Assembly (NCBI GenBank): GCA_946401725.1
Contig: CAMIVE010000002.1
Coordinates: 1 to 64,000 of the forward strand
DNA from: an uncultured Bacteroidales bacterium
GTDB taxonomy: Bacteria > Bacteroidota > Bacteroidia > Bacteroidales > P3
Reading direction: 5' to 3'
DNA: 64,000 nucleotides
Made by a program: the position numbers and the translations under genes. A model generated the notes under the pieces. It saw only the letters and a list, made by a program, of their open reading frames with translations, was not told the DNA's origin and ran no database searches. Shown here one piece after another: positions 25,708 through 34,888 of the stretch (positions are counted from its first letter, which is position 1; each line of letters begins with the position of its first letter).

Positions 25708-26751
25708 ATGAAAATAGCAGTTGTCGGAGCCACCGGACTTGTGGGTGGCGTTATGTTGAAAGTTTTGGAAGAACGCGGATTGGCTGATCATGAGATTATT
25801 CCTGCCGCCAGTCCCAAATCGGTCGGAAAAGAGATTCCCTTCGCTGGACGCAAACTGACAGTCCGCTCAGTAGAGGACACCATCGCGATGAAACCCGATT
25901 TCGCCATCTTCTCGGCAGGGGCCTCCACTTCGCGACAATACGCTCCACTTTTTGCCGCCGTCGGCACCACCGTTATCGACAACTCCTCCGCTTGGCGCAA
26001 AGACGCCGACAAACCGCTGGTGGTTCCCGAAATCAATATCGACGCCGTAAAAGCTGACGACCGCATCATCGCCAACCCCAACTGCAGCACCATCCAGATG
26101 GTGCTGGCTATTTCTGGTCTGCATAAAAAATACCGCATCAAACGATTGGTGATCAGCACTTACCAATCCATCACCGGAACCGGTATCAAGGCTGTCCGCC
26201 AGCTGCAGGAGGAGGAAGCCTGGCACGCCGATCAGGTCCGCGAAGCGGGACACGAAATGCCTACCCAGCTGGACAATATGCCGCCCCACAGCCAAGCCTA
26301 TCCTTACCAGATTTTCCGCAACCTGTTCCCTCACGGCGGTGATTTTCAAGAGGACGGATATACTACCGAAGAGCAGAAACTGGTCGACGAGACGCGCAAA
26401 ATACTCCGCGACCCGGATATCGCCATTACCGCCACCGTGGCACGCGTACCGGTGGTTGGTGGACATAGTGAGGCTGTAAACGTTGAGTTTTACAACGAGT
26501 TCGATCTTGACGAGGCCCGCAACATCGTGGCCCATACGCCGGGAGTGGTCCTCTACGACGACCCCGCCGGCAACCGATACCCCATGCCGGTGATGAGCGA
26601 GAACCGCGACGAAGTGTTTGTGGGACGTATGCGCCGCGACCTGTCGCAACCCCGTACGCTGAACCTCTGGGTAGTGGCCGACAACCTGCGCAAAGGAGCC
26701 GCCACCAATGCCATCCAGATCATGCAGCAACTGATTAAGAAACATTTCTAA
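25708..26751 (+). CDS. asd: Aspartate-semialdehyde dehydrogenase
   Basis: NADPH-dependent reduction of aspartyl phosphate to the semialdehyde; feeds lysine, DAP, threonine and methionine synthesis in the cytosol. 347 residues, the normal length. The Rossmann start is KIAVVGATGLVGG (2-14). The active-site Cys is in NPNCSTIQM near residue 129. VPVVGGHSEAVNVEF near 249-263 holds the catalytic His. It shares the pathway with dapF (52621-53418), which makes meso-DAP for peptidoglycan. The gldH-like gene begins 11 bp downstream, so asd probably heads an asd-gldH-uvrC operon. Confidence 0.95.
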   Translation: MKIAVVGATGLVGGVMLKVLEERGLADHEIIPAASPKSVGKEIPFAGRKLTVRSVEDTIAMKPDFAIFSAGASTSRQYAPLFAAVGTTVIDNSSAWRKDADKPLVVPEINIDAVKADDRIIANPNCSTIQMVLAISGLHKKYRIKRLVISTYQSITGTGIKAVRQLQEEEAWHADQVREAGHEMPTQLDNMPPHSQAYPYQIFRNLFPHGGDFQEDGYTTEEQKLVDETRKILRDPDIAITATVARVPVVGGHSEAVNVEFYNEFDLDEARNIVAHTPGVVLYDDPAGNRYPMPVMSENRDEVFVGRMRRDLSQPRTLNLWVVADNLRKGAATNAIQIMQQLIKKHF

Positions 26752-26762
26752 GATCACTAAAA

Positions 26763-27227
26763 ATGAAAAAATTAGTCTTACTCTCTTTTATAGCTTTTTT
26801 GACCGCATGTGGAAACAAAGTGGTGTTTGAAGAGAACCACCCTTTCCCGAACGACATTTGGCAGCGTTTTGAAGCACAAGAATACAAAATCGACATCACC
26901 GACAACGACGTCCCCTACTGCCTGACACTGACCCTTCGATACGACACCTCCCGTTTCAATCCAGTCGAACTGCCTCTGGTGGTGGATTTCTTTATGGACA
27001 GCACCGAGTTGCACAACATCACCGCCGCCATCCGGCTGAAGGGACGCAACGGCAAACTGCGCGGAGAGACAATCGACCAATACTGCACTGTCATCGACAC
27101 GATAGACCGTTTCAGGATGTTCAACAAGTGCGGCACCTATACGTATCGCATCAAGCAGCGGACCTCAAAATACGAAATTGCCGGTCTGACAAGCCTTACA
27201 CTGAAAGTGGAAAAAGCGATTAAATGA
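26763..27227 (+). CDS. GldH-like lipoprotein
   Basis: Exported lipoprotein of 154 residues. The signal peptide MKKLVLLSFIAFLTAC ends in a lipobox with Cys at 16. The mature part follows the GldH layout: VVFEENHPFPNDIW near 20-33, an IDITD segment, a long beta region, FNKCGTYTYRIKQ near 121-133 and a terminal LKVEKA. GldH is a lipoprotein needed for gliding and the type IX secretion system in Bacteroidota; non-gliding Bacteroidales keep homologues. Similarity is in layout rather than strong identity, so the name is tentative. Its stop overlaps the uvrC start (ATGA, 27224-27227). Confidence 0.6.
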   Translation: MKKLVLLSFIAFLTACGNKVVFEENHPFPNDIWQRFEAQEYKIDITDNDVPYCLTLTLRYDTSRFNPVELPLVVDFFMDSTELHNITAAIRLKGRNGKLRGETIDQYCTVIDTIDRFRMFNKCGTYTYRIKQRTSKYEIAGLTSLTLKVEKAIK

Positions 27228-29074
27228 TCGACGCCAGCATCAATAAAAATATCGACCGTATCAAACTACGGCTCAAAACCATCCCCGAAACGCCAGGTGT
27301 CTACCAATACCTGGACGAAACGGGAAAGGTGATTTATGTGGGCAAGGCCCGCAACCTGCAACGCAGGGTGAGTTCCTATTTCAACCGCTACGATGACCAC
27401 AGCTCCAAAATCAAGATGCTGGTACGCCACATTTACGATCTACGCACCACCGTGGTTGCCAGCGAAGTGGACGCGCTGCTGCTGGAGAACAACCTCATCA
27501 AGCAATACCAGCCACGCTACAACAGCATGCTGAAGGACGACAAGACGTACCCCTACCTCTGCATCACCGACGAGGAGTACCCCCAACTGCTTTTCACCCG
27601 CGACCGCACACGCATCAAAGGCCAGTTCTTCGGTCCTTATCCCAACCAACGCATACTGCGTGAGTTGCAAGAAATCATCCGAAAGCTGTTCTGCTACCGG
27701 AAATGCAAGAAGAAACTGCATTGGGATGCGGAACGCCAAGTTGTGGTAGGCGGCGACCGGCCGTGCATGAACCACCAGATAGGTCTTTGCAAGGCTCCCT
27801 GCGTGGGAATGGAAAGCCATGAGGCTTACCTCGAAACCATGCGTCGCATCAAGAAGATACTCCAAGGTGATTTCGGCGAGATACTCGACGCAATGAAACA
27901 GGAGATGCTCACCTTAGCCGACGAATTGCGTTTTGAAGAGGCCGAGATGCTGCGTCGCAAAATAAGACTGCTGGAAGAGTATCAATACAAGTCGACCGTG
28001 GTCAACACCAATGTGCGCGATGTGGACGTCTACTCCATCCTTTCCGATTCCAAATATGCATACGTCAATATGATGCGCATCAAAAACGGCAGCATCATCT
28101 ATTCCTTCTCGACGGAAATCAAGAAACAGCTGGACGAGAGCGACGAGGAAATCCTCGCCACGGTGATTCCCGCATTGCACGAGCAGACCGAAAGCACCGC
28201 CAAGGAAGCCATCGTGCCGTTCAAAGTGGAGGAGATTCCCGACGACTATCTGAAACTGACCGTTCCCACCCGCGGCGACCGCAAGCAGCTGCTGGAGCTG
28301 AGCGAGCGCAACGTGCGCGCCCACCAGCACCAGTGTGTCCACCAACGGCTGTTGGTCAACCCCGACGACGGACGCAGCCAACTGATGGAACGACTGCAGA
28401 AGGAACTCCACCTGAAACGGACACCCAAACATATCGAGTGTTTCGACAACAGCAATATACAAGGCGCCTACCCTGTTGCCGCCATGGTGCGTTTTACCGA
28501 CGGCAAGCCCAACCGTAACGAGTACCGCAAATTCAACATCAAGACCGTCGAAGGCCCCGACGACTACGCCTCTATGGCCGAAGTGATCCACCGACGCTAC
28601 AAACGCCTGTCCGAAGAGGGCAAGGAACTGCCCGACCTACTGATTGTCGACGGCGGCGCAGGTCAGATGGAGGTGGCACGCAAAGTGATAGTCGAAGAGC
28701 TCAAACTCGACATACCCATTGCCGGACTGGCCAAAGACGACCGTCACCGCACCAACGAACTGCTCTGCTATGACAGCGACTGGCAGATACAGGTGGTGGG
28801 GCTGAAACCCACCGACCAACTGTTTCATCTGCTGGAGCAGATACAGAACGAGGTGCACCGTTTTGCCATCACTTTCCACCGCGACAAACGAAGCAAGGGA
28901 ACGTTCCGCACCCAGCTGACCGACATCCCCGGCATCGGCGAGAAAACCGCCCGCGACCTGCTGCTGCGATTCGGTTCGGTCAAAGAGGTCAAGTTACAGA
29001 CCCTCGACGACTTGACGAAAGCCATCGGCCCGTCGAAGGCTCAAGTCGTTTTCAACTTTTTCCGTCAGAAATAA
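27224..29074 (+). CDS. uvrC: UvrABC system protein C
   Basis: Makes both incisions in nucleotide excision repair. 616 residues, the normal length. Order: GIY-YIG nuclease (TPGVYQYLDETGKVIYVGKA, about 20-39, then NLQRRVSSYF), a Cys-rich linker (CYRKCKKKLH and CMNHQIGLCKAPC near 158-192), a UVR motif near 215-245, the RNase H-like C-terminal nuclease (HIECFDNSNIQG near 402-413 and LLIVDGGAGQ near 471-480 carry the acidic residues), and two helix-hairpin-helix motifs at the end (IPGIGEKTARDLLLRFGS). Start ATG overlaps the upstream stop by 4 bp. It ends at a bidirectional terminator shared with the FKBP gene. Confidence 0.96.
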   Translation: MIDASINKNIDRIKLRLKTIPETPGVYQYLDETGKVIYVGKARNLQRRVSSYFNRYDDHSSKIKMLVRHIYDLRTTVVASEVDALLLENNLIKQYQPRYNSMLKDDKTYPYLCITDEEYPQLLFTRDRTRIKGQFFGPYPNQRILRELQEIIRKLFCYRKCKKKLHWDAERQVVVGGDRPCMNHQIGLCKAPCVGMESHEAYLETMRRIKKILQGDFGEILDAMKQEMLTLADELRFEEAEMLRRKIRLLEEYQYKSTVVNTNVRDVDVYSILSDSKYAYVNMMRIKNGSIIYSFSTEIKKQLDESDEEILATVIPALHEQTESTAKEAIVPFKVEEIPDDYLKLTVPTRGDRKQLLELSERNVRAHQHQCVHQRLLVNPDDGRSQLMERLQKELHLKRTPKHIECFDNSNIQGAYPVAAMVRFTDGKPNRNEYRKFNIKTVEGPDDYASMAEVIHRRYKRLSEEGKELPDLLIVDGGAGQMEVARKVIVEELKLDIPIAGLAKDDRHRTNELLCYDSDWQIQVVGLKPTDQLFHLLEQIQNEVHRFAITFHRDKRSKGTFRTQLTDIPGIGEKTARDLLLRFGSVKEVKLQTLDDLTKAIGPSKAQVVFNFFRQK

Positions 29075-29095
29075 CTCTCCGACAGGACAATAAAA

Positions 29096-29130
29096 AAGGG
29101 ACTCGCATCTTTTCAAATGCCGAGTCCCTT
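29096..29130. terminator. Bidirectional terminator between uvrC and the FKBP gene
   Basis: Stem AAGGGACTCG / CGAGTCCCTT with an inner GCAT/ATGC, an A-run before and a T-run (CTTCTTTTTT) after, so it can serve both converging genes. Confidence 0.85.
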
Positions 29131-29149
29131 TGCTTCTTTTTTACCAAGC

Positions 29150-29758
29150 CTATACAATGGCCAGCAGCTCTACTGTGAAGATAAGTGCCGCATAAGGCGG
29201 AATGGAGGCTCCTGCACCATGTTCGCCGTAACCAAGCTGGTAGGGGATGTAGAATTTGTACTTGGCGCCGACTTTCATCAACTGGACGCCCTCGGTCCAT
29301 CCTGCGATGACCTGACGCAGCCCGAATTCGGCGGGCTGGTTGCGACGGTAGCTGCTGTCGAAAACGGTACCGTCTATGAGGGTTCCCTCGTAGTGGCAAC
29401 GGACGGTGTCAAACGACGTGGGATGGGGACCGTCGCCCTCTTTCAGAATTTCATATTGCAGACCGCTACGGGTGCAGAAAACACCTTCGCGTTTGGCATT
29501 CTCAGCCAGGAAAGCTTCTCCCTCGCCTTTGGCGGCTTTGCCTTTCTCGGCGGCTTCCGCCTGCTGGAGCTGTTCCATCTCGGTAAAGAAACGGTCGAGC
29601 ACGGCATGCGATTCTTCATGACTCAGCTTAGGATCCTGACCAGTGAAAAGGTCGCGGATGGCAGATGCAAAATCATCGATATTGAGGCTCGTTTCCAAGC
29701 CCATGTCCATTAACTGGTGGCCGATATTGTGGCCCAATGCGTAACTAAGTTTATCCAT
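29150..29758 (-). CDS. FKBP-type peptidyl-prolyl cis-trans isomerase
   Basis: Folding catalyst of 202 residues. The N-terminal half (to about 95) is the helical dimerisation domain of FkpA/FKBP22 proteins (LSYALGHNIGHQLMDMG near residues 4-20). The FKBP domain follows: VRCHYEGTLIDGTVFDSSY near 119-137, GWTEGVQLMKVGAKYKFYIP near 153-172, LGYGEHGAGASIPPYAALIF near 175-194. No signal peptide is seen, so it may act in the cytosol unless a longer start exists. The ATG complementary to 29756-29758 is used. A tiny lipoprotein gene lies 36 bp upstream on the same strand. Confidence 0.92.
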   Translation of the reverse strand: MDKLSYALGHNIGHQLMDMGLETSLNIDDFASAIRDLFTGQDPKLSHEESHAVLDRFFTEMEQLQQAEAAEKGKAAKGEGEAFLAENAKREGVFCTRSGLQYEILKEGDGPHPTSFDTVRCHYEGTLIDGTVFDSSYRRNQPAEFGLRQVIAGWTEGVQLMKVGAKYKFYIPYQLGYGEHGAGASIPPYAALIFTVELLAIV

Positions 29759-29794
29759 TATTAGGTTTTTATGTTTTATGTTTTTAGATGTCGG

Positions 29795-29893
29795 TTATCG
29801 GGGTGCAACTTCGGAAGAGCCATTGTTGCAAGCAACAGCACACAGGGAGAAAATGGCGACGATGGAAAGGACAGATCCAATTTTCACAACCAT
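29795..29893 (-). CDS. 32-residue putative lipoprotein upstream of the FKBP gene
   Basis: A very short frame with a credible lipoprotein signal: MVVKIGSVLSIVAIFSLC, then AVAC with the lipidated Cys at residue 22, and a short tail NNGSSEVAPR before TAA. The start is the ATG complementary to 29891-29893, 61 bp after a TATATTTGC -7 type box (complement of 29954-29962). Tiny lipoproteins of this kind are easily missed by gene finders. It could also be an untranslated stretch of the leader of the FKBP gene. No function can be named. Confidence 0.5.
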   Translation of the reverse strand: MVVKIGSVLSIVAIFSLCAVACNNGSSEVAPR

Positions 29894-29953
29894 GAAGGAT
29901 TAAAAGGTTAAATACTAAAAAGTTATCTTAATTTATACATAACAATTAGAAAT

Positions 29954-29962
29954 GCAAATATA
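29954..29962 (-). promoter_or_regulatory. Bacteroidota-type -7 box, small lipoprotein-FKBP unit
   Basis: The complement reads TATATTTGC. A clear TTTG -33 box is not present at 19-20 bp. Confidence 0.4.
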
Positions 29963-30049
29963 CGAAAAGTTTGTTTATGATTTGAAAGGCGTGAAAGGTT
30001 ATGAAAGTGTCGAAAGGTTTTTTTTCGTCTACGGTTTCGTTTTTTTTTA

Positions 30050-30058
30050 TATATTTGC
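30050..30058 (+). promoter_or_regulatory. Bacteroidota-type -7 box, leuS
   Basis: TATATTTGC, 95 bp before the leuS start. The -33 region is T-rich but lacks an exact TTTG at 19-20 bp. It would give an AT-rich leader of about 90 nt. Confidence 0.45.
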
Positions 30059-30152
30059 AGTTTGTATTTTTAGCGAGGGTTTATTATATATAATTAAATA
30101 ACAATATAATAAATGTCCTTGTAACCAATGAACCACTTTGAAAGTCTAGAAG

Positions 30153-32996
30153 ATGGAATACAACTTTAATGAAATCGAACCCAAATGGCAGCAGTACTGG
30201 CGCGACCAGAAGACCTACCATGTGGAGAATACTTCCAAGAAACCTCATTTTTACGTACTGGACATGTTCCCCTACCCTTCAGGAGCGGGATTGCATGTGG
30301 GGCACCCGCTGGGATATATAGCCAGCGATATCTTTGCTCGCTACAAACGGCTGCGCGGTTTCAACGTGCTGCACCCGATGGGCTATGACGCCTACGGTCT
30401 GCCTGCAGAACAGTACGCCATCCAGACAGGTCAGCATCCGGCCATCACAACAGAACAAAACATCAACCGCTACCGCGAACAGCTGGACAAGATAGGCTTC
30501 AGTTTCGACTGGGATCGCGAAGTGCGCACCTGCGAACCCAAATACTACAAATGGACACAGTGGACGTTCCTCCAATTGTTTGCCCACTACTACGACAACA
30601 CCGCCAACAAGGCGCTGCCCATCAGCAACCTGGTGGATCATCTTGCCAAACAGGGCACGGAGGGTCTCGATGCCGCTTGCACCGAGCAGATGGACTTCAC
30701 CGCCGAGCAATGGAACGGATGGGACGAAGCCAAGCAGCAGCAGGTGCTGATGAACTACCGTCTGGCTTATCTGGCAGACATCCCGGTGAACTGGTGTGCC
30801 GAGCTGGGTACGGTGTTGGCTAACGACGAAGTGGTCAACGGTCTCTCAGTCCGCGGCGGCTACCCTGTGGAACGCAAACTGATGCGCCAGTGGAGCCTGC
30901 GCGTGTCGGCCTACGCCCAGCGACTGGTCGACGGACTGGAAGGACTGGAATGGACCGACAGCCTGAAAGAGATACAGCGCAACTGGATAGGCCGCAGCGA
31001 AGGTGCTGCGGTGTGGTTCCCGCTGGCCGGCAACAAAGAGCATTCCTTCGAGATTTTCACCACCCGTCCAGACACCATCTTCGGCGTCACCTTCATGGTG
31101 CTCTGTCCGGAACATGAACTCATCGACCAAATCACCACCCCCGAACAGAAAGCCGAAGTAGAGGCCTACGTCACTTGGGCCAAGAACCGCAGTGAACGCG
31201 AACGTCAGGCTGAGGTGAAGAAGGTCAGCGGCGTCTTCACGGGTGCCTACGCCATCAACCCCCTCACCGAAGAGAAGATTCCCATCTGGGTCTCTGAATA
31301 TGTGCTGGCCGGCTACGGTACCGGTGCCATCATGGCCGTTCCGGCACACGACAGCCGCGACTTCGCCTTTGCACGCCATTTCAACCTGCCCATCCGACAG
31401 GTGGTGGCCATCGAGAAAGACGCTGTCAGCAACCCCAACACCTGGGAGGAAAGCATGGATGCGAAGACAGGCTACGCTGTCAACAGTGGTTTTATCACTG
31501 GCATGAAGGTGAAGGAGGCCATGAAGGCCGTCATCGATCGTATCGACGAGATGGGCATTGGTCGCCGCACCGTCAACTTCCGTCTGCGCGACGCCATCTT
31601 CAGCCGCCAACGCTACTGGGGCGAGCCGTTCCCCATCTATTACAAAAATAACATCCCCTACCCTATTCCCGAAAAGTGCTTGCCGCTGGAGCTCCCCGAA
31701 GTGAGCGAGTTCAAGCCCACCGCCACCGGAGAACCACCGCTGGGCCACGCGCAGCAATGGGCTTGGGACGAGACCAACTGCTGTGTCGTCGACAAAGCGC
31801 TTATCGACAACAAGACTGTCTTCCCGTTGGAACTGAGCACCATGCCCGGTTTCGCAGGCAGCAGCGGATACTATCTCCGCTATATGGATCCGCACAACGA
31901 CCAAGCCTATTTCGGCAAGGAGGCGGTCAACTACTGGCAAAAAGTCGACCTCTATGTCGGCGGTGCCGAACATGCTTCGGGCCACCTTATTTACGCCCGC
32001 TTCTGGAACAAGTTCCTCCACGACATCGAACTGTCGGTGGTCGAGGAGCCTTTCCAGAAACTCATCAACCAAGGCATGATTCAAGGCCGTTCCAACTTCG
32101 TCTATCGCAGCAAAGCCGACAACGGGCTTTTCATCTCAAAGGGGCTCATTAAAAACATGGACGATGTCACTGCCATCCATGTCGACATCAACATCGTGGA
32201 CAACGACGTGCTCGATATCGAACGTTTCCGCCAGTGGCGACCCGAGTTCGCCGATGCCCGCTTCGAGTTGGAAGAGGGCAAGTATATCTGCGGCTGGGAA
32301 ATCGAGAAGATGTCCAAATCGATGTTCAACGTTCAGAACCCCGACGACCTGGTGGCCCGCTACGGTGCCGACACACTGCGTATGTACGAGATGTTCCTGG
32401 GTCCGGTGGAGCAAGCCAAACCTTGGGACACCAACGGCATTGAGGGGGTGTTCCGTTTCTTCAAGAAATTCTGGCGTCTCTTCCACAACAACGAGAACCA
32501 GTTCTGCGTGAGCGACGAAGCACCAACAAAAGCCGAACTGAAGGTGCTGCACCAGACCATCAAGAAAGTGACGGAGGATATCGAGCGTTTCTCGTTCAAC
32601 ACCTCGGTGAGCACTTTCATGATTTGTGCCAACGACCTGGCTTCACTGAAATGCAACAAGCGTGAGGTGCTGGAACCGCTGACGGTGCTTATCGCTCCCT
32701 TTGCGCCTCATATCGCCGAAGAACTGTGGCACCTGCTGAAAGGCAGCGAACATGGCAGCGTATGCGATGCTGAATGGCCCACCTACGACGAACGGCAGCT
32801 GATAGAGGACAGTTTCACCTACCCTGTCTCTTTCAACGGTAAAATGCGATTCACGCTCGAACTTCCCATGAACTGCACTCAGGAGGCGGCGGCCGCTGCA
32901 GTGAAAGCGGCACCTGAAAGCCAGAAATGGCTGGAAGGCAAAGAACCCAAGAAAATTATTTTTGTACCCAAACGTATCATCAATATCGTATGCTAA
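30153..32996 (+). CDS. leuS: Leucyl-tRNA synthetase
   Basis: Charges tRNA-Leu with leucine. 947 residues, longer than E. coli (860). The class I HIGH motif is HVGH in [13 protein letters not shown] near residue 49, and KMSKS (EKMSKSMFN) is near 719. Between them lies the large CP1 editing domain, with [12 protein letters not shown] and [19 protein letters not shown] recognisable. The C-terminal anticodon-binding and tail regions are present. The start ATG at 30153 gives [16 protein letters not shown], the standard N-terminus. The nusB start overlaps its last codons (32990-32996). Confidence 0.97.
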   Translation: MEYNFNEIEPKWQQYWRDQKTYHVENTSKKPHFYVLDMFPYPSGAGLHVGHPLGYIASDIFARYKRLRGFNVLHPMGYDAYGLPAEQYAIQTGQHPAITTEQNINRYREQLDKIGFSFDWDREVRTCEPKYYKWTQWTFLQLFAHYYDNTANKALPISNLVDHLAKQGTEGLDAACTEQMDFTAEQWNGWDEAKQQQVLMNYRLAYLADIPVNWCAELGTVLANDEVVNGLSVRGGYPVERKLMRQWSLRVSAYAQRLVDGLEGLEWTDSLKEIQRNWIGRSEGAAVWFPLAGNKEHSFEIFTTRPDTIFGVTFMVLCPEHELIDQITTPEQKAEVEAYVTWAKNRSERERQAEVKKVSGVFTGAYAINPLTEEKIPIWVSEYVLAGYGTGAIMAVPAHDSRDFAFARHFNLPIRQVVAIEKDAVSNPNTWEESMDAKTGYAVNSGFITGMKVKEAMKAVIDRIDEMGIGRRTVNFRLRDAIFSRQRYWGEPFPIYYKNNIPYPIPEKCLPLELPEVSEFKPTATGEPPLGHAQQWAWDETNCCVVDKALIDNKTVFPLELSTMPGFAGSSGYYLRYMDPHNDQAYFGKEAVNYWQKVDLYVGGAEHASGHLIYARFWNKFLHDIELSVVEEPFQKLINQGMIQGRSNFVYRSKADNGLFISKGLIKNMDDVTAIHVDINIVDNDVLDIERFRQWRPEFADARFELEEGKYICGWEIEKMSKSMFNVQNPDDLVARYGADTLRMYEMFLGPVEQAKPWDTNGIEGVFRFFKKFWRLFHNNENQFCVSDEAPTKAELKVLHQTIKKVTEDIERFSFNTSVSTFMICANDLASLKCNKREVLEPLTVLIAPFAPHIAEELWHLLKGSEHGSVCDAEWPTYDERQLIEDSFTYPVSFNGKMRFTLELPMNCTQEAAAAAVKAAPESQKWLEGKEPKKIIFVPKRIINIVC

Positions 32997-33982
32997 GCAG
33001 ACATTTCCTCCGCGCCAAAGCGCTACAGACCCTCTATGCAGGCATCACTTCCAAAGCGTCCGACATCAGCGACATACAGAAGCTCTTCGACTATAATGTC
33101 AGTCGGCTCAACGATTTAGGCGTCATCCAGTTGTCTTCACTCACACAACTCGCTTTCACCGCCGAACGCATCAACGAAACCGCCATGCAGAAATTCATGC
33201 CCTCCCAAAACGAGGCGAATCCCTCCCAACGGTTTCCTTTGAATGATTTTATCACGCGATTGGATCACTCCTTCGACTTCAAGCAGCAGTGCAACCGGCT
33301 GCATATCGACTGGAGCGACCACTTCGACACCTTCCGGAAAATACTCAACACGCTCAAACAAACCAAGCCTTACATTGAATACACCGAAGCGGAAAGCGTC
33401 ACCTTTGAAGAGGACAAAGCCATCTCGCTGCTTGCATTCAAATGTCTGATGAACGACGACACGCTGCGCGAACTCATTTTCGACCGCGATCTTATCTGGG
33501 AAGACGACTTCGACCAGATTGCACAGTACAACTATATGATGCTCAAAGAGCTGACGGATGAGACGCTCAATGAAGCCACCCCCTGCCCGCTCGTCTACAA
33601 CGACCATAATCCCAAAGACACGCTCGATTACAATTTTGCACGGCAACTGGCGGTCGACACCTTCACCCATATCGACGACAACGAACCGCTTATCCGCAAA
33701 CATCTGCAGAACTGGGATCTTGAACGTATCGCACTGATGGACATCATCCTCATCAATATGGCCGTCACCGAGTTCACCTCCTGCCCTTCCATCCCTGAAA
33801 GGGTCACCGTCGACGAATACATCGAACTCTCTAAGGAGTTCTCCACCGAGAAAAGCAAACTCTTCATCAACGGTATTCTTGACAAAATACTGATTGAGCT
33901 CCGTGTGGCGGGACGCATCGAAAAAAACAGCCGCGGTCTTTACGACCCCGAGATCGACGGAGACGTTCCCCCTGAGGAATAA
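32990..33982 (+). CDS. nusB: Transcription antitermination factor NusB
   Basis: Binds boxA RNA with NusE (S10) to keep rRNA transcription processive. 330 residues, more than twice the E. coli length; Bacteroidota NusB proteins have a long N-terminal and central extension. It starts [18 protein letters not shown], the typical N-terminus in this phylum, and ends with the conserved helices [19 protein letters not shown] and [20 protein letters not shown] followed by NGILDK (about 240-300). The start overlaps leuS by 7 bp. It is the second gene of the leuS-nusB-DUF1573-yajC-ybbR-coaE run. Confidence 0.92.
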   Translation: MLSRHFLRAKALQTLYAGITSKASDISDIQKLFDYNVSRLNDLGVIQLSSLTQLAFTAERINETAMQKFMPSQNEANPSQRFPLNDFITRLDHSFDFKQQCNRLHIDWSDHFDTFRKILNTLKQTKPYIEYTEAESVTFEEDKAISLLAFKCLMNDDTLRELIFDRDLIWEDDFDQIAQYNYMMLKELTDETLNEATPCPLVYNDHNPKDTLDYNFARQLAVDTFTHIDDNEPLIRKHLQNWDLERIALMDIILINMAVTEFTSCPSIPERVTVDEYIELSKEFSTEKSKLFINGILDKILIELRVAGRIEKNSRGLYDPEIDGDVPPEE

Positions 33983-34045
33983 ACAACCCTATCGGTATTT
34001 TCCAAATAGCCAAAACAGACTAGAAATCTAACAACAAAAAAATAC

Positions 34046-34483
34046 ATGTTCAAAAAAACGATTCTTTTCGCAACGATTCTGCTGGCAATTGGGGCCTGCA
34101 AACAATCGACTGAAGCGGGCGTGGATATCATCAAAAACCCGAATACTGCCGACGGTTATGACGAAAGCGTCAAGATGCCCCAGATCACTTTCGAGTCCGA
34201 CATGCACGACTTTGGACAGCTTATGGCTGGCGAGAACATCTCCTACAGCTTCAAGTTCACCAATACCGGCAATGCCGATCTCGTCATCAGTGGATGCGAT
34301 GCCTCATGCGGCTGCACCGTTCCCGATTACCCTCGTGAGCGCATCGCACCCGGCGCATCCAACTATATCACCGTCTCTTTCAAGTCGCAAGGCATGTCCG
34401 GCCAACAGGTGAAAGAAGTAACGGTCTTCTCCAACACCCAACCCTCCACAACCAAACTGCGCATCCTAGCCCAAGTAAGATAA
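34046..34483 (+). CDS. DUF1573 lipoprotein
   Basis: Exported lipoprotein of 145 residues with an Ig-like DUF1573 domain. Signal peptide MFKKTILFATILLAIGAC, lipidated Cys at 18. The domain shows DFGQLMAGENISYSFKFTNT near 55-74, then SGCDASCGCTVPDYP near 82-96 and a terminal VTVFSNT...LRILAQVR. The CGCT motif is a hallmark of the family. Function is unknown; the gene commonly sits between nusB and yajC in Bacteroidales. It is followed by the 9-bp tandem repeat at 34489-34533. Confidence 0.88.
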   Translation: MFKKTILFATILLAIGACKQSTEAGVDIIKNPNTADGYDESVKMPQITFESDMHDFGQLMAGENISYSFKFTNTGNADLVISGCDASCGCTVPDYPRERIAPGASNYITVSFKSQGMSGQQVKEVTVFSNTQPSTTKLRILAQVR

Positions 34484-34488
34484 CAAAA

Positions 34489-34533
34489 CCCATCAAACCC
34501 ATTAAACCCATCAAACCCATTAAACCCATCAAA
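34489..34533. repeat. Five-copy 9-bp tandem repeat before yajC
   Basis: CCCATCAAA and CCCATTAAA alternate perfectly for five units and end 2 bp before the yajC ATG. The same 9-bp family occurs at 61327-61380 before another start codon. Confidence 0.85.
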
Positions 34534-34535
34534 AA

Positions 34536-34865
34536 ATGAACATCCTTTACATTTTGCTTCAAGCACAAGGACAAGGGCAGCAGCCCGGCGGCGGAATGAG
34601 CGGCCTGTTAATGATTGTACTTCTTTTCGTCATCATGTGGCTTCTCATGATTCGTCCCCAGAAGAAAAGACAGAAAGAAGAAGCGCAGATGCGTGAACAA
34701 CTGAAGAAAGGCGACCGCGTGGTGCTTGCCGGCGGCATCTACGGCAAAATCCACTCTGTCGACGCCACTACCGTCGAAGTCGATATCGCCAACAACGTCA
34801 TCATCACCGTCGAGAAGAACTTCATCCAGGCTGTCACCAACAACGACAATAGCAACGAGAAATAA
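34536..34865 (+). CDS. yajC: Preprotein translocase subunit YajC
   Basis: Small accessory subunit of the SecDF-YajC complex in the inner membrane. 109 residues. After a short Gln/Gly-rich start (QGQGQQPGGGMSG) comes one membrane helix (LLMIVLLFVIMWLLMIRP, about 25-42), then the conserved QKKRQKE...KKGDRVVLAGGIYGKI segment with the family signature (residues about 43-73). The ATG at 34536 directly follows a 9-bp repeat array, which may alter spacing of the leader. ybbR follows by 23 bp. Confidence 0.95.
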   Translation: MNILYILLQAQGQGQQPGGGMSGLLMIVLLFVIMWLLMIRPQKKRQKEEAQMREQLKKGDRVVLAGGIYGKIHSVDATTVEVDIANNVIITVEKNFIQAVTNNDNSNEK

Positions 34866-34888
34866 AGGGGCTCGCCGCTCTTCCACCG

